Below, in pieces: positions 37,819-50,576 of a stretch of 64,000 nucleotides of DNA; within the stretch, counting starts at the first letter, position 1, and each line of letters opens with the position of its first letter. The stretch covers positions 496,001 to 560,000 of the forward strand of contig NC_088175.1 in assembly GCF_028769735.1 (NCBI RefSeq), written 5' to 3'. This stretch comes from Zonotrichia leucophrys gambelii. Taxonomy: Eukaryota > Chordata > Aves > Passeriformes > Passerellidae. Made by a program: the position numbers and the translations under genes. Below the pieces are notes generated by a model. That model was given only the letters and a program-made list of their open reading frames with translations. It had not been told where the DNA came from and ran no database searches.

Positions 37819-39004
37819 TCCAGGAATTATGCAATGGTTTGTTCAGTTAAACGCAGGTAAAAATGCAGCACAGGATAATGGAGCAGTGCTGTAACATCAG
37901 GTTGTGGTGTCTCAGCTGCAGTTTCCTTTGTTCCCCAAATTTCTGCCCCCTCTGCCTCCCCCAGCTCCCCTCTGCTCAGCTGAGGTGCTGCTTGGCCAGA
38001 TGTTCACATCTGGGCATGGGGAAACAGCTGTGCCTTGCCTGTCCCCCCTCCCCCAGGGACTCACCTGCCCCTCTCCTGCTCCTTCTCAGGAGAACTGCAA
38101 AGAAATCACCATTTCAGATGTACTGAAAACAGCCAGTGGGGCCCAGAGCTGGGCCAAGCACAGTGTGGTTCCCTCAAGAACAAACCCAATGAAAAGGAGA
38201 GGTTTATCCTTCCAAAAATTAGAGTGAAGGGTCAGACATGCCCAAACCTCAGCTTCAGTGCTGAGCTTTTCACAAAACCAGCTCAGGTGTTTATTGTGAG
38301 CAATGAATGTGAGCTTTGAAAAGGTGCTGGTGATGAATGACACAAGTTCAGAACAGATCTAAAAGAGAGCCAGATCCAGAGAGGGGAGGGGGAAGGCAAA
38401 ACTTTGCTGCATTCTCAGTCTGCAAAAGAATTGGTATCCAACAAAGTGCCTGGGTAGGCAGGTACTCAGATGGAATGCCAGGGGACCCTGAGGGCCAGAA
38501 AGATTTGCTGCTAGGAGTATACAGATATTTGCTTTTTCTCTGTTTTGGGTTATTCTAGCTAGAGCATCATCTCTGCTACCAATATAATGGCCAGTGGGGC
38601 TTTTTCTGTTGTCTCATAGCTTACACAAGTACCTTGCATGTGCGCAAGGGAGCATGAGGAGCAGCTGTCTGCCTTTAAAACCACTTTGAAATCCCCATGC
38701 AGGGGAGATCTCTGCTCCTTGCTGCCCCAGCTCACACAAACTCCTCTGCTGAGGCAGCTTCAGTAATTTGCCTGACCAGGGGAAGGCAGGGAGTGAGTGC
38801 TGAACACTCTCCCATCAGGGGCTGCAGATCCTCAGGGATCTGTGTGTGATGCTGCAGAGACCCACCAAGGGCAATTAAGAAAAGCCAGCCTTTAAAAGGC
38901 ATGAAATCTCAGTGCTTGCTCCTGCTGGAAAAAGAGACATTTATCAGTCAAAACAAGCTGAAAGTGGTTTTGCTGAAACAGCTTCACTGAGAGGAGTCCC
39001 TGGC
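37819..39004. other. unique sequence
   Basis: Frames up to 107 codons overlap and have no recognised domain. Nothing else is recognised. Confidence 0.5.
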
Positions 39005-39383
39005 TGTGATGGTGCTCACAGGCTTCTGAGGATGAGGGAAGAGATGAGGATCTGACTCCATGTTTCAGAAGGCTGATTTATTATTTTAGGATATATATTA
39101 CATTAAAACTATACTAAAAGAATAGAAGAAAGGATTTCATCAGAAGGCTACCTAAGAATAGAATTGGAATGATAACAAAGCTTCTGTCTCAGACTCTCTG
39201 CCTGAGCCAGCTGACTGTGATTGGCCATTAATTACAAACAACCAACATGGACCAATCACAGATGCACCTGTTGCATTCCACAGCAGCAGATAATTAATGT
39301 TTACATTTTGTTCCTGAGGCTTCTCAGCTTCTCAGGAGGAAAAATCCTAAGGAAAGGATTTTTCATAAAAGATGTCTGCGACA
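39005..39383 (-). mobile_element. solo TguLTR5-like LTR with near-perfect 6-bp target duplication
   Basis: It is 379 bp, tgtgatggtgctcaca to gatgtctgcgaca, flanked by cctggc (38999-39004) and cctgac (39384-39389), one mismatch. The minus reading has CCAAT boxes and AATAATAAATCAGCC. Confidence 0.93.
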
Positions 39384-39536
39384 CCTGACCTCATGAGCCA
39401 CATCCCAAAATTCTCCTGTGTCCAGGAGTCCCCAGGCACAAATCCTGTCCCATGGAGGTCTGTGGGCAGCTGGTGGGACATCAAGGGCTTCCTGCTGGGG
39501 ACAGGGGACCAGGAACTGTCCCGGGCTGACCCAAAG

Positions 39537-39740
39537 CCGATGGAATCAGAGTGGTTTGGGTTGGAAGGGACCTCAAAGACCACCCAATCCCACCCCCTTT
39601 CCATGGGCAGGGGCAGCTTCCAGCAGACCAGGCTGCTCAGAGCCTCATTGGGCCTGGATTTGAACATTCCCAGGGATGGGGCATCCAGAGCTTCTCTGGG
39701 CAAGCTGGGCCAGTGCCTCACACCCTCACAGGGAAGAATT
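39537..39740 (-). mobile_element. CR1 LINE 3' fragment
   Basis: It contains tggtttgggttggaagggac, ctcaaagaccacccaatccc, cattcccagggatggggcat and accctcacagggaagaatta. Confidence 0.92.
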
Positions 39741-39797
39741 ATTCCTGAGTCCTAAATCATGGCTAATTCCTCTTCCTGAGTCCTAAATCATGGCTAC
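39741..39797. repeat. about 30-bp tandem duplication at a CR1 edge
   Basis: ttcctgagtcctaaatcatg followed by gcta appears twice in tandem directly after the CR1 sequence. Confidence 0.85.
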
Positions 39798-41417
39798 CCC
39801 TCACCCTTTCCTAGCCTGATCCCCTCTCACCCACTGTGCCCTGCTGCAGGAGCACAGCTGGAGTAAGAAACACCCAAATCTCCATTTTTCCTCACAGGGT
39901 GGGTGAGACCCCTCTGTAATTTACCCACAGTGCCCAGAAATGACTCCAAAGCAGGTACTGATGTGGATGGGTTGGGAAATCAGGGACAAACAGCACTGGA
40001 GACCCACACTGGGACAGGACGATGCAGAGAGGAGCAGCAGTCCCCGCTGTCATGTGCTGAGCGGATGAAGGTTCCAAGGGTTTTGTTTATTTAAGGTCAT
40101 GGAAGAAAAGGGGTCTGCAAAAACTGCTGGGAGTCAGGGAGGGGATGACTCTGTGGAGCACCTGGGGAGGGCTGTGGGTGGTGGCAGGAGGGGAAAGTGC
40201 ACAGGAGCTGGTGCAGAGGGCATGGAAATGCGGGGAGAGCGGGAATGAGGCAGGGCACGGGGACAAGGACAAGGAGCTCGAATGAGATGCAGCAGAGAAA
40301 GGGGGAGTCAGTGAGGGGCTGTGAAAGGCTGGGCTGATCCTGGCAAAGACAGAAAAGGATTTCAGCAGCTCTGCTCTGACTGGGAGGGAGGATGGAGAAA
40401 AGGAAATTTTATTTAATAACTAATAAGCAAGTCATCAGCGTGGATTTTTATGAGTGCAGAATTTAGCCCCTTCCTATGGTTTCTCCACACACAAAAATTT
40501 TGATTCCTGCCATTTCTGGGAACAGCTCTGGTATTTTATTCAGCTTTGCTGTCATTTGTATTGAACTTTTCTTCCTCTGCCACATGTGTGGTAAATGTCT
40601 TTATTCCATCTTGACTCAGAAATGCTCAGGACTTATTCTGAGCTCTCTTACTCCAGCTCTCTGTTGCTGCAAATCCATCAGTAACATCGTGGCTGCCCCC
40701 AGTTTTTTACAGATGTAAATGAAAGAAGAGTTAAGCCTTGTCTTTGGATCAGGAGGCCTGACTGCCTTTTAATAGAAGCATAATGAAACCATCAAGAGTT
40801 TTCATTCAATTAGACTTTTTCTCCCTCTGGGAAATGATTATAGCACATTTATAGTGTAATGGGCAATTACTTTGTGCTCCTTGTCTGTTGACATCCTATT
40901 CAGCCTGCATTTTCTGTCCCTAACAAAGAGATCAGATGGAATTGTTAGGAACTACAAGGAATACATAAGAACTACCAGAATAAATTTAAGCACAATGAAT
41001 ATGGATCTGTTAGTGAGATGCATGATGTGCAGTGGCACATTCCTCCACTCCTTTCTGCTCTGGGGAAATATCAATTACACATTCTTCTATCCCTTCATAC
41101 ATTAACTTTTCCTCCAGTGTCAAGAATGATCTCTGTGCTGAGTGGGTGTTGATTCTACATTGAATCTACAATGAGCCTGAGAGGTGCAGTGAGGACTCAG
41201 AGGGAAGTTTTGCCCCTGGAAGATTTGAAGGTGTGCATTGTATTTTAAACCTGCAGCTGGCAGGCAGGGAAGGCAGGGCAGGGGCAGGAACTGATGGAAT
41301 CACCTCCCTTGGGAAGCACAGAGGGTGGCTTTAGCAAGGCTGATGTTTTCTTCAGCTCAATGACATTTCTTATCCAGCTTCTGGAGGACATGGAGCATCC
41401 TGCAGTGCTCTGCTGCC
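39798..41417. other. unique sequence; repeat-poor block 40730-41000
   Basis: 40730-41000 is clean AT-rich sequence with catttatagtgtaatgggca, attactttgtgc and aacaaagagatcag (a SOX/TCF-like AACAAAG core). Possible conserved element; not shown. Confidence 0.35.
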
Positions 41418-42140
41418 TTGGGATGTCCAGGCAGGCAGCAGGCAGATGAGTTCAGCTGGGTGGGAGCTGAGTATACATCCCTGAGAGCACAGAGTCAGCA
41501 AAGCTTTTACAGGGGGATTTCAACAGGAGAAATCCAACAGATCTCCCTCAGGAGCAGCAGCCTGCAGCATCCACTCTGCCTGCACAAACTGCTGCTGCTG
41601 CTCTGGGGCTCTCCTGTCTCAGCACCACAGATCTTACAGGGATGGCAACAATTCCCTAATCCTGCTCATCCTGCTGCAGGCCTCAGGTCCCAGGGATGCT
41701 GTTCAGTGGGAGGCCAGGAAGCATCTTCAAATTGCACTACCCCTGGTTGTGGTCATCACTGTGGAATTACCCTGCTTGGGGATGCATTATACCAATATTG
41801 GCTGAGTGAAATTCTGTGGGATATGAAATTGTGGGAAATTCTGTGGAACATGAAACTGTGTGAAATTCTGTGGGACATGCACAGGTTTTTAGGTGGATCT
41901 TCACCTAAATGCTCCTCTCCCAGCCCTAATGGTGTTCCAGCTCATTCCAGTTCCTGGCAGCAGCAGTGTGGTCATCTTGTCACTGGCACTTTAAAGGGTG
42001 ACAAAGTGCACACAAAACCCTTCTTCACCTGCCTGGCTTTGTGCTTTTGTATTATCCCCGGTGATCACACACCCATGAGTGGGACAGGAGAAGCAAAGCC
42101 ACATCCTGACATGCTCAGGAATCTGAGCACACTCCAGTAA
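41418..42140 (+). other. orphan 240-codon open reading frame, function unknown
   Basis: This is the longest open frame in the window (ATG to TAA). No domain is recognised. It includes an in-frame 27-bp tandem repeat at about 41810-41880 coding for EILWDMKLW-like units. It has no signal peptide, splice partner, CpG promoter or nearby poly(A) signal that I can defend. Chance is the likelier explanation, and I do not call it a gene. Confidence 0.2.
41808..41881. repeat. 27-bp tandem repeat, about 2.7 copies
   Basis: The unit is attctgtgggatatgaaatt followed by gtgggaa. Copies differ at a few positions. Confidence 0.88.
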
Positions 42141-45100
42141 TTCCTACCTGGGCAAAGAGGATCAGTTCCCAGCTCAGGAACCACCTTACAAAGAGCAGCT
42201 CTGAGCACCATGGAGGGAGGAGTCACCCCGACAGAGACATTGCTCAGGTGCTCCATCCACAGGGTCAGGGGAGTGGGACAGAGCTTGGTCTGGGACAATT
42301 TCCATGGCAGCAGAATCTGTGTCAGGACTACGTGGGATCTGAGGAAGGTGGTGAGATCAGCAAGTAAGATAAAACCACAAAACCACTTAACCTGCAGGTC
42401 TGAGAGACCATTTCCAAGACTCTGAGAAGACCTTTTTCCACCATTATTGACAGCTTTGGGATATGGAGGTGTTTAGCCACAGCTTCCTTTGAAACATCCA
42501 CATGTGGATGGATTGTCATGCAGGTTGAGTTGTTGCCTCTGCTGATCTCCAGAAAGCTCTCAAGCAGTGGGGGATTTATCACAAGAAAGCTTAAACTGAT
42601 GCTTGAGGCAAAGAAGGAATCTGGGCATAAATCTGGGCATAAATCTGGCAGACATGTGCCATTGGTTTAGGTCTACTAACTTTCTCTCTAACTTTTTTTT
42701 CTCCCTAGCTTTCGACTTTTACCCACAGGGTGGGGTAAAATATCCTCTCAGTGTCACCCAGGTCCTCACTGCCACACAATAAAGGTGTTAAACACACTGA
42801 AGGTGCCAATTTAACAGCCTGGGGGTGTTAAAATCACTGTCAGTGCCACAGAGGCGGGCAGGGACAGTCCCTGGCATGTGGCACTGTGTGCTCGGCTGGG
42901 TCTGTCACCACACTCTGTGACCCCAGGGGTGGATTTTGGTGAAGTGAGGATCCCTTTCCATGCCTTTTCCCCCATGTTTGTGTGCACTTCTCTATAGAAT
43001 AAGAGTGCAAACATCTGTGCTTCTGCCTGCTGTTGGCTCTTGTCTCTTCTTCACAAAGGTTTAAGCATTACTTTTTTTCATGTTCTACCTAAATCATCCA
43101 TTCCGCAGCCATCTGTCACAGATTTCATTTCTAAGTCAATTACCTGGGTTTTCTGAAATCAAATACCTGTGTACCTTCTGTTTTCAGAGTAAATATGAAT
43201 TTCATTGTATTTTATTACTGTTTAATAGCACCAGGGGCACGATGTTTGGAGGCAGCCTGAATTTTAATTCAAAATGTCAGTTCTTTTTCTGAATAGCTCC
43301 ATCAGCTGGAGACCTTCCCCATCAGCTCTTTCATAAAGCAAAAGGAGACAAATGGGCAGATAAGCTAACCAGGGAAGAAAGAGATATTCCTTCCCTTGAC
43401 CTAGAAGCCTGGCAGGACCTTTTCTCAATGCATTGCATTCTGTAGTGGTTTTCACTATTATGCATATATTTAGCAACAGCCACTCACCAACCTGCAAAGG
43501 GAATAGGGTGGTGAAAGATGGAATTCAAGGGAGGAAAGAAGCACCAGGGATGTTTTGTCTCTGCTTTTATATTTCAAAGATTGCACTGGAATATACACGA
43601 GAATTTCTCTCCGTTGTAACGTGAGGTTTCATATCTTTTAAAACCTTTGGCATCTCTCCATTAATTTACTTCCTGTGACACTTCTGAAAAAAACTCACTT
43701 CAAATTGCTGTCAGGATCAACACCAAATCAACTCTAATTATAAACACAATAAAGAATGTAACACAGTGCAATGAGGAGTGCAGGGACCCACTGGAGAACA
43801 CACACCTGAACATTCTCATCCTCCAGCTGGAGGAAGATCAGGAAAGACTTTGCCCAGAAGTTGGATTTTGTCATCTCTTAGGCAGGTTATTTTTGCTGGG
43901 TTCCTACCTTGCAGTGTTCTGGTTTACAAAGATCTTTCTGACATCTCAAGTGCTTGGCACCTGCTGGTGTTTGGATTCTTTAATGAAAATACCTGCTTGG
44001 GAAAAATACCTAAAACTGTCCATGTGTTGTCCTTTTGATTCAGCCCCCATCTGGCCAAAGGCAGCTCATTCTGAATATTGAAGTTTTGGTAGCAGAGAAT
44101 TAATCCCAGAATTAATTAATTAATTAACCTGAACCTCCAGGGAATGTTTGATCTTCACCCTTCACCACTAGCCCTGTCCTGGCAGGGTCCTCCTGCAACT
44201 GCAGCATGAATTCCTGTGCTAGGGGATTGGAAACCCAGTTTCTGGACTCAGAGCTGGTGTTTCTGTAGCATAAGACAGGAGGCAGCCCCCAAGCAGCCAG
44301 ACTCAGAGGGGAGCTGAAGTAGAGCCACATGAAAAGTTGGCATTTATGGTGTCTCATCACTGCAGGTGAACATTCCTGTGAAAACTTCAATAAATGGAAT
44401 AAACCAAGGCCTTACCGGTGCCCAACACAGACCCTGTCTGTGCTCTTGTGTTGTCCAGACCCTGATTGGTGAGGAGAAGCCTCCAGGTGAGCCCCACACA
44501 CCTCCCAAGTTCAACAGCTCCGACTGACGTTGCTCCTTCAAGGGCATTTTTATATTAAAAAGAAAGCCCAACTCATTTACAAGGTTTTCAGTCTCTTTTA
44601 ACAACTTTTAGAAGCAAGAAGTGTGGCTCAAGTTAATTCTGTCCTTGTCTGTGTGCTAATCCCAGAAATGAGACCATTCCCTTGGATATCTGCAAGCTCT
44701 GTTTCAGAAGTGACTGAGACATCCTGAACACTTGGTAGATGGAGCATTCAGAGCCCAACCTTTCCACAGGGGAAGAAAAAAGAAACTCCAAACATATTTT
44801 CCTTTGTCAAAGTGATTATTGATTGGCTTAAGGCAAAGCTGGGGAGGAACCATATGGGGATGTCTGTTATACGATTGGATTAGTGCTTGGACCTAACCCA
44901 CTCCAGCTCTGTCTCCAGGATCAATGGAAGATGCTAAAGAATGATTAGCCTTGCAGCTGGGTTGTGTCTTGGGGTTCTTCAGCCACAGAGGGGAGAAAAA
45001 AAGATAAACTGATCAGGGGATTTAGAAAACTCAACATTGCGTCTATAAAATACCATTTTATTTCTTCCTATACTGGGAATATTCAGCAGTAATCAGCCTC

Positions 45101-45480
45101 TCAGAAATATCAAACACAGGTTCTTATTTAGTTCAGTTTGCTGTTCCAGCCTAGCAGATGCAAAATCTTAAATGTTTTGGCTGTAATTTTGCTTGTAAAA
45201 ATTACCAGAGAATTAGATCAGGGTAATTTCTTTCTCAAATGATGGAGATGCACTGATTTCACTCAAAAACCACAAATTCATGAGAACATTACAAAGCTTT
45301 CTCTGTATTTTTTTTCCAAAATATATTACCTTTCCTTTATTCTGCTTTTAGGACACAGCACAGGGCTTTCCTGCTTGCAGATGAATGTGGAAAAACAGGG
45401 TTTAGCACAAAAGGACCCCCTACCTTCTAATACTAGGGATGGCTTGGGTTACTAATCCCTATTTCTAGGAGCAGATGCTG
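42141..45480. other. unique sequence
   Basis: A 15-bp doublet (ctgggcataaat) lies at 42620-42650 and an aattaatt run at about 44110-44128. No CR1, LTR or supported gene is seen. Confidence 0.5.
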
Positions 45481-45640
45481 ATTGTCCTATTAATCAAAGC
45501 AAATCATTAGGCATTAATTACACTTAGTAACAGAATAATTGCTTGGTTTACCTAAACTGTGGTAGGAATGTTTTTTTTTTCTTTCTGAGCAGGATAAGCT
45601 TATTTAAATGATGTCACAAGCACACATACAAAGCACAATG
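45481..45640. promoter_or_regulatory. TAAT-rich candidate conserved element
   Basis: It contains cctattaatcaaagcaaatc, attaggcattaattacac and cagaataattgc within 75 bp, followed by gatgtcacaag (CRE-like TGATGTCA). No repeat is recognised. Regulatory status is inferred only. Confidence 0.28.
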
Positions 45641-46667
45641 AAAGTAGAGCAGAATCTGGTTTGTTTTGCTCATGCAGGAGGTGAGCTGCTCTTGGAAACA
45701 GCATCTGTGGGGCCAAGAAAAGACCAGTTCAGAGATGTTCTGGCACAAGGGATGATTGTTGAGATGTAAGAGAAAATAGTCAATAAATGTTGCATCTTGA
45801 TTGCTGAAAATTCTGGGAATTGGGATTTTTTCTGCCTCCCCAGCAGAGGTTTGGATGCTGGGTGATTCAGTCTTTCCATTAGAGCATGGGAAGGTGAGTG
45901 GCCCAAATACAACCCCAGTGTTAGCAAAATACCTTCCCTGATCAAATAAAGGAAATAAAGACCCAGGGGTATGGTCTGACAGTGATTATCACCTTTAGTG
46001 TGTTCTATTTTCAGAGTTTATTTGCTGGGGAGAGGAGGGCCCCTTTCTGAGAGTCTGGATTATAACAAGAAGCTGATGTGACCAAACCCATGCCCACAGC
46101 ACCCACAGCAGCTCCAGGTGCTCAGAAAGGGAAGAGCCCCAGCATGAGTACACACCTTAAACTTCCAAGTGAGCAGTGTTGGCTCTTCCTGACAACAGCT
46201 TTAGAAAGTCCATGTCCTCCCTGGAAAGGACTGTGCTCCTGCTGAATAAAAATAAACAACAAAAAATAAATAAAACCCAAAATATTTTTCTCCGCCAAAA
46301 CTTAGAATTGCTTGCAGGAGGTTTTCACCTGAAACTCCTGGAGCTAAAAGCTCAGCACAGCTTCACAGTATTTATTCCTCATAAATGTTCTATGATTGTG
46401 GCATTTCAGTGGTGTATGGGTCTGTTTTCAGTGGAATCCTGGGGTGAATCGTGTTTGTGCATTATTAAGATCATAATTCATCTTTATCAGAATCATGACT
46501 CCATGCTCAGAGGATAAGCCTTTATGTAAGAGGCACTCAGCTTGCTTCCAGGAAGAGATTTATTGTACCCTGTTCAATATGCAGCTCAAACAACCAAAAT
46601 ATGCACCATCAGAACTGAAATTACATCAAATTAACCACCTTAGCTTTTTCTCCCACTTGTTCAGTCT
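45641..46667. other. unique sequence
   Basis: Nothing recognised. Confidence 0.5.
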
Positions 46668-46755
46668 AATAAAAATATTGGAGCAGCCTGCCCAGAGAAG
46701 CTGTGGAATCACCATCCCTGGAAGTTTTCAAAAAATGTGTGGGACCTTGTAGCAC
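46668..46755 (+). mobile_element. CR1 LINE fragment
   Basis: It contains ggagcagcctgcccagagaa, gctgtggaatcaccatccct and ggaagttttcaaa, an internal piece of the CR1 3' region. Confidence 0.82.
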
Positions 46756-46974
46756 ATAAAAATAATGATGGTGACAAAGCCATTATTAACATGTTTATTT
46801 TTACACTCTTTGAAAACAAGAGATACTGGGAGACTGTCCAGAGACAGCCCAGTTCTCCACAGGTTACATAAAACAAATAAATTTAGAGATTTGCCATTGA
46901 CCTAAATAAAGTAAGATTGGCCCCAGAAATGGTGACATGGTTTTTAATTATAAGTTTATTTAATGGCACACCGG

Positions 46975-47142
46975 GATGTCAATGCCCCATCCCTTGAAAT
47001 GTTCCAGGCTCAGTTTGATGGGGCTTCCAACAACCTGCTCTAGTGAAAGGTGTCCCTGCCCATGGCAGGGCTGTTGGAATTGTCTTAGATCTTCTTTAAG
47101 GTCCCTTCCAACCCAAGCCATTCCGGGGTTCTGTTAGAGGCT
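46975..47142 (+). mobile_element. CR1 LINE 3' end
   Basis: It contains tgccccatcccttgaaatgt, gatggggcttccaacaacct, agatcttctttaaggtccct and tccaacccaagccattccgg. The two CR1 pieces at 46668 and 46975 could be parts of one element split by about 220 bp. Confidence 0.9.
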
Positions 47143-47285
47143 TAAATCCATCAGTTTGTTTGGACTCTGCATTGATTCCACACCTTTCTACACCCACATG
47201 TGCCCTGGGAAGCAGGAGCTGACAGCTGAAGTGGAGCAGGGACTGTGCTGCTTCCATGTGCACACACCTCTGCTTGCACATATTC

Positions 47286-47314
47286 AGTTTATGAAAACAA
47301 AGTTTTCATAAACT
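47286..47314. repeat. perfect inverted repeat, 13-bp arms, 3-nt loop
   Basis: agtttatgaaaac is followed by aaa and its exact reverse complement gttttcataaact. Confidence 0.95.
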
Positions 47315-49942
47315 CATAAGGACACAAACACACAGATCTGCCAGCCACAGGAGCTTGTGAGTGGTGCTTGTACCGGGCTGTAAGCACCAGCAAGGGGAAC
47401 AAAGCTGAAAAGCAACTTGTGCTTTGTCCTTGCCTTGCTTTCCCTGGCTCTGGAGTGCAACCAGACTCAGTTAACACTTGACTTCTTATTAAACAAACTC
47501 TTCATACAAAACAAATTTATCACATTATAGATATTGCCACTTATGGATAGCTGTCTCAACAAAATCACTTGTTGGAGTTCAGTAGGTACTTTTGGCTGTC
47601 ACAAAGAGATGGGGAAAGAGGTGACCTCTGAGTTCAGGGATTTTGCTCCATCCTTTACAAGAATCCCTCCACACTGACAGGGGCATCCTCCATTTGGTGT
47701 CCTTGCATTCCCAGGAGTGTATCCAAGACCAGGCCAGGCACAGGTGCTGTTCTGCAGCCTGTCAGCACTCAGCTGCAGCCCCTCATTCCCGTGGAGCCTG
47801 CAGGGCTGGAGCAGTGCCTGGATTAAGTGCAGCCCACTTCACAAACCCGCTCGGGCCTGCCCAGGCCAGCCCTGCAGAACAACAGGGCACGTTGTCAGCA
47901 AGCACAAATGAGAAGATACTTTATGCCTTGTCAGGCCAGGCCAGTGGCAGTGCTGAGTGCCAGGGCTGGCACTTTGCACAGCACAGGAGTTACATAAGCG
48001 GGAGCACACAGGCACTCGGGCACTTCTGCACCAGGCTTTCCACATTTCCTCGCTCCTGACTATCTCAGCAATGGTTTTGCTTGCTGAGCCTTTACTGCAG
48101 CATCTCCTCAGCTCACTGCCCATCTAAGCTGATGTAATCAGCCATTGAGGTCCTCACAACAAGCTGCAAAAGCAGGAGGAAGGCAGAGGTCCCTGCCTGG
48201 CAGGATTTGGGCACGGCCTCAGAGTGGTGCCCAGCGCTGCTGGAGCCAGCACCCAGCAGGGAGGAGACACGGAGGAGATCAAGAATTTGGGTCAAAGAAC
48301 AGTGACTCAGCTGGAATTAACAGGACTCATTTGGGGATCTATTTTCCCACCCAGTGTTCCTTCTTCACGCTTCATGATCCTGTTCTCTTTCTCATATCCC
48401 GCTTCCTTGCTTATTTTGTGTTTTCCTGCTTGTCCTCCCCTGCTTGAGGCTCTGTCTCAGTGCCCCTGCCTTCACTTCGTGTCTGTCATTCTGCTCCAGA
48501 TCTTACAACACATGCAGGAACTAGGGTTGCATCCAAGTGTTTGGATCCAAGTGATACTCCCAGCATCTTCAGAGCACACCAGCAGTGAGGCTGGAAGTGG
48601 CATTAATAAGTTTAGTGACACACACCTACTTCCCCAAAATGTATTTTTTCTCCCAGAGAATGGGAAAAAAAATGAAATTGGTGGCCTAAAAGAGTGGTCC
48701 AAGTCTGCCTTCCTGCAGGTTCACTCTGGCTTCAGTCCCATTGTTTTGGCAGAGCAAGTGACAGCAGCACATGACCCCGTGTTTTTCACAGTATCCTGTG
48801 CACATCTGTGACACTGCATATAATGTAATACAAACAGAATTACCAGGGATTAAGGTTTTGTTTCTGCTCCTACTAATAAATGCCAAAATCCCTATTGACT
48901 TTGCTGAACTAGAATCAGGCCTGAAGTGACCCACCAGTGACATTTGCAGGGATCTTCCCCAGCGCTGAGGCACCTTTGGTCCGATGCTCTGGCCATATGG
49001 GCGCCCTCCTTTCCACCTCCCTCAGCAGCTGCCAGAGGCTGCAGGGCTGACTGGAGTGATTACAATAAAAATGGCCCCAACAGAGCCAGTATTTATGGTA
49101 GGAAAAGCAAGGCTGGTTTCCCAGGTTGTCTGGAGTCCTTCATGCTGTGACTGACCCTGCCCTGCACAGGAGCTCTTGCTGCAGCCTCTGATAAAAGGAA
49201 ATGTGCCAAGGGCTGGGGATGTGCACCTGAGCCACAGATCCACCTTCCTCTGCTTGAATCCACCTCTGAAAGCACTGAAACATGCAGAAATTGATCAATC
49301 CTGCCTAAAATCTTTCCACAATCTTGGAGCAAGCAGGAAGAAATGTGTTACGTCTCAGGCACTAATTGTCAGTCTGTCTCTTTTTTCCCCTACAACTTTT
49401 TCCTCCTTGCCATTTGCCTCTCTTTCTCTCATCAGATTTGTTCTTTCATCATCTTCCTAGACTGACAAGCGCTTGAAAGGACATTCAACACTTTGAAAGC
49501 TGCTGTTTTCCAGATTTTATAAATTTCTCCCAGCTTAAGTTCCTGGTGACAACTCTGCTCAGAGCACAGCTCGTCAGGAACATTGATCTGGTGGAAATGG
49601 CCTGGGTGGAATTTGGTGCACAGTGCCTTCCTGAAATATCCTAACAAAACCTGGCCAGTGAGAGGAATTCCATTTTATTTCCAACTAGCACATTGCCAAA
49701 GGCTTAGAATTTGGTTTAAGACTTTCTCCCTTCTGCAAAGGCCATGAAGTTAGTGGGAAGTGTTTATTCTTTACTATTTTAATAGATACTTTATTTTTAA
49801 TGGGTTTTACATAGCTCAGACTGACTGGTATTGCAAGGCACTGGTCACATTTGATTCCCAGTCAAGTTGCTTAAAACTTTTGGGAAGCACTCAGCATTTT
49901 ATCATCCAGTCCTTCATTGTCTGCCAGTCTTTTTAAACTGTA

Positions 49943-49970
49943 AAATGTTTAAGTTTAAACTTAAACATTT
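49943..49970. repeat. 28-bp perfect palindrome
   Basis: The left arm aaatgtttaagttt is followed directly by its exact reverse complement; no spacer. Confidence 0.97.
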
Positions 49971-50576
49971 CATTGTGTGTAACAATGAGGCCCTAAACGA
50001 AGCTGTGCCCTGTGGGCACTCTAAATTAAATGATAATTGCTGTATGGCTTCCCCAGCTATAACTGCACAGTAATTCAGACACATCCCTACTTCCACTGAT
50101 GGGGAATGGAAAGGACTGATCACAAAACAATCTGTCAATCATAACAGCAGTGATGTTTTTCCAACTAGGAGTATGCACACAAAATTTACCCAGTTCTCAC
50201 CCGCAGTGATTCAAAAAGTCAGCTGATTATTTTATTTAGGAGCAGCTGATTGCATAAAACTAAGTTTTACTTAGTTTTTTTAGTTTGTTTATTACATGAC
50301 TCCTGAAATCTCAGCCACATTTATCAATATGATCCAGCAGTGAGTAATGTTTTCTCTTGCCCAGATCTTAGCCACACTGCTTATACTTTACAGCTCCACA
50401 GGTCTGCATTCCAAATAAGCACAAGACAGTTACTTGTGTACCTTGATACTTATTGATCATTTTGTCATGTGAGTGAATTTTAGCTATTTTATTATTAGCT
50501 ATTATTAGCTATTTTAGACAGCAATAATTAAAATTTTCTGTTCTTTCTTCCTATTTTTTTTTCAATATAGATTTAT

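Larger units (their letters stand above)
47143..50576. other. unique sequence with two notable palindromes
   Basis: A hairpin with 13-bp perfect arms lies at 47286-47314 and a 28-bp perfect palindrome at 49943-49970. Overlapping frames up to 195 codons (48224-48811) show no domain and I do not call them. Confidence 0.55.

Noticed and set aside
35575..39383. Provirus bounded by two LTRs
   Set aside because: Each LTR has its own flanking duplication and no retroviral internal sequence lies between them.
48224..48811. 195-codon plus-strand frame
   Set aside because: No domain, splice or promoter support; overlapping frames on both strands are equally open.
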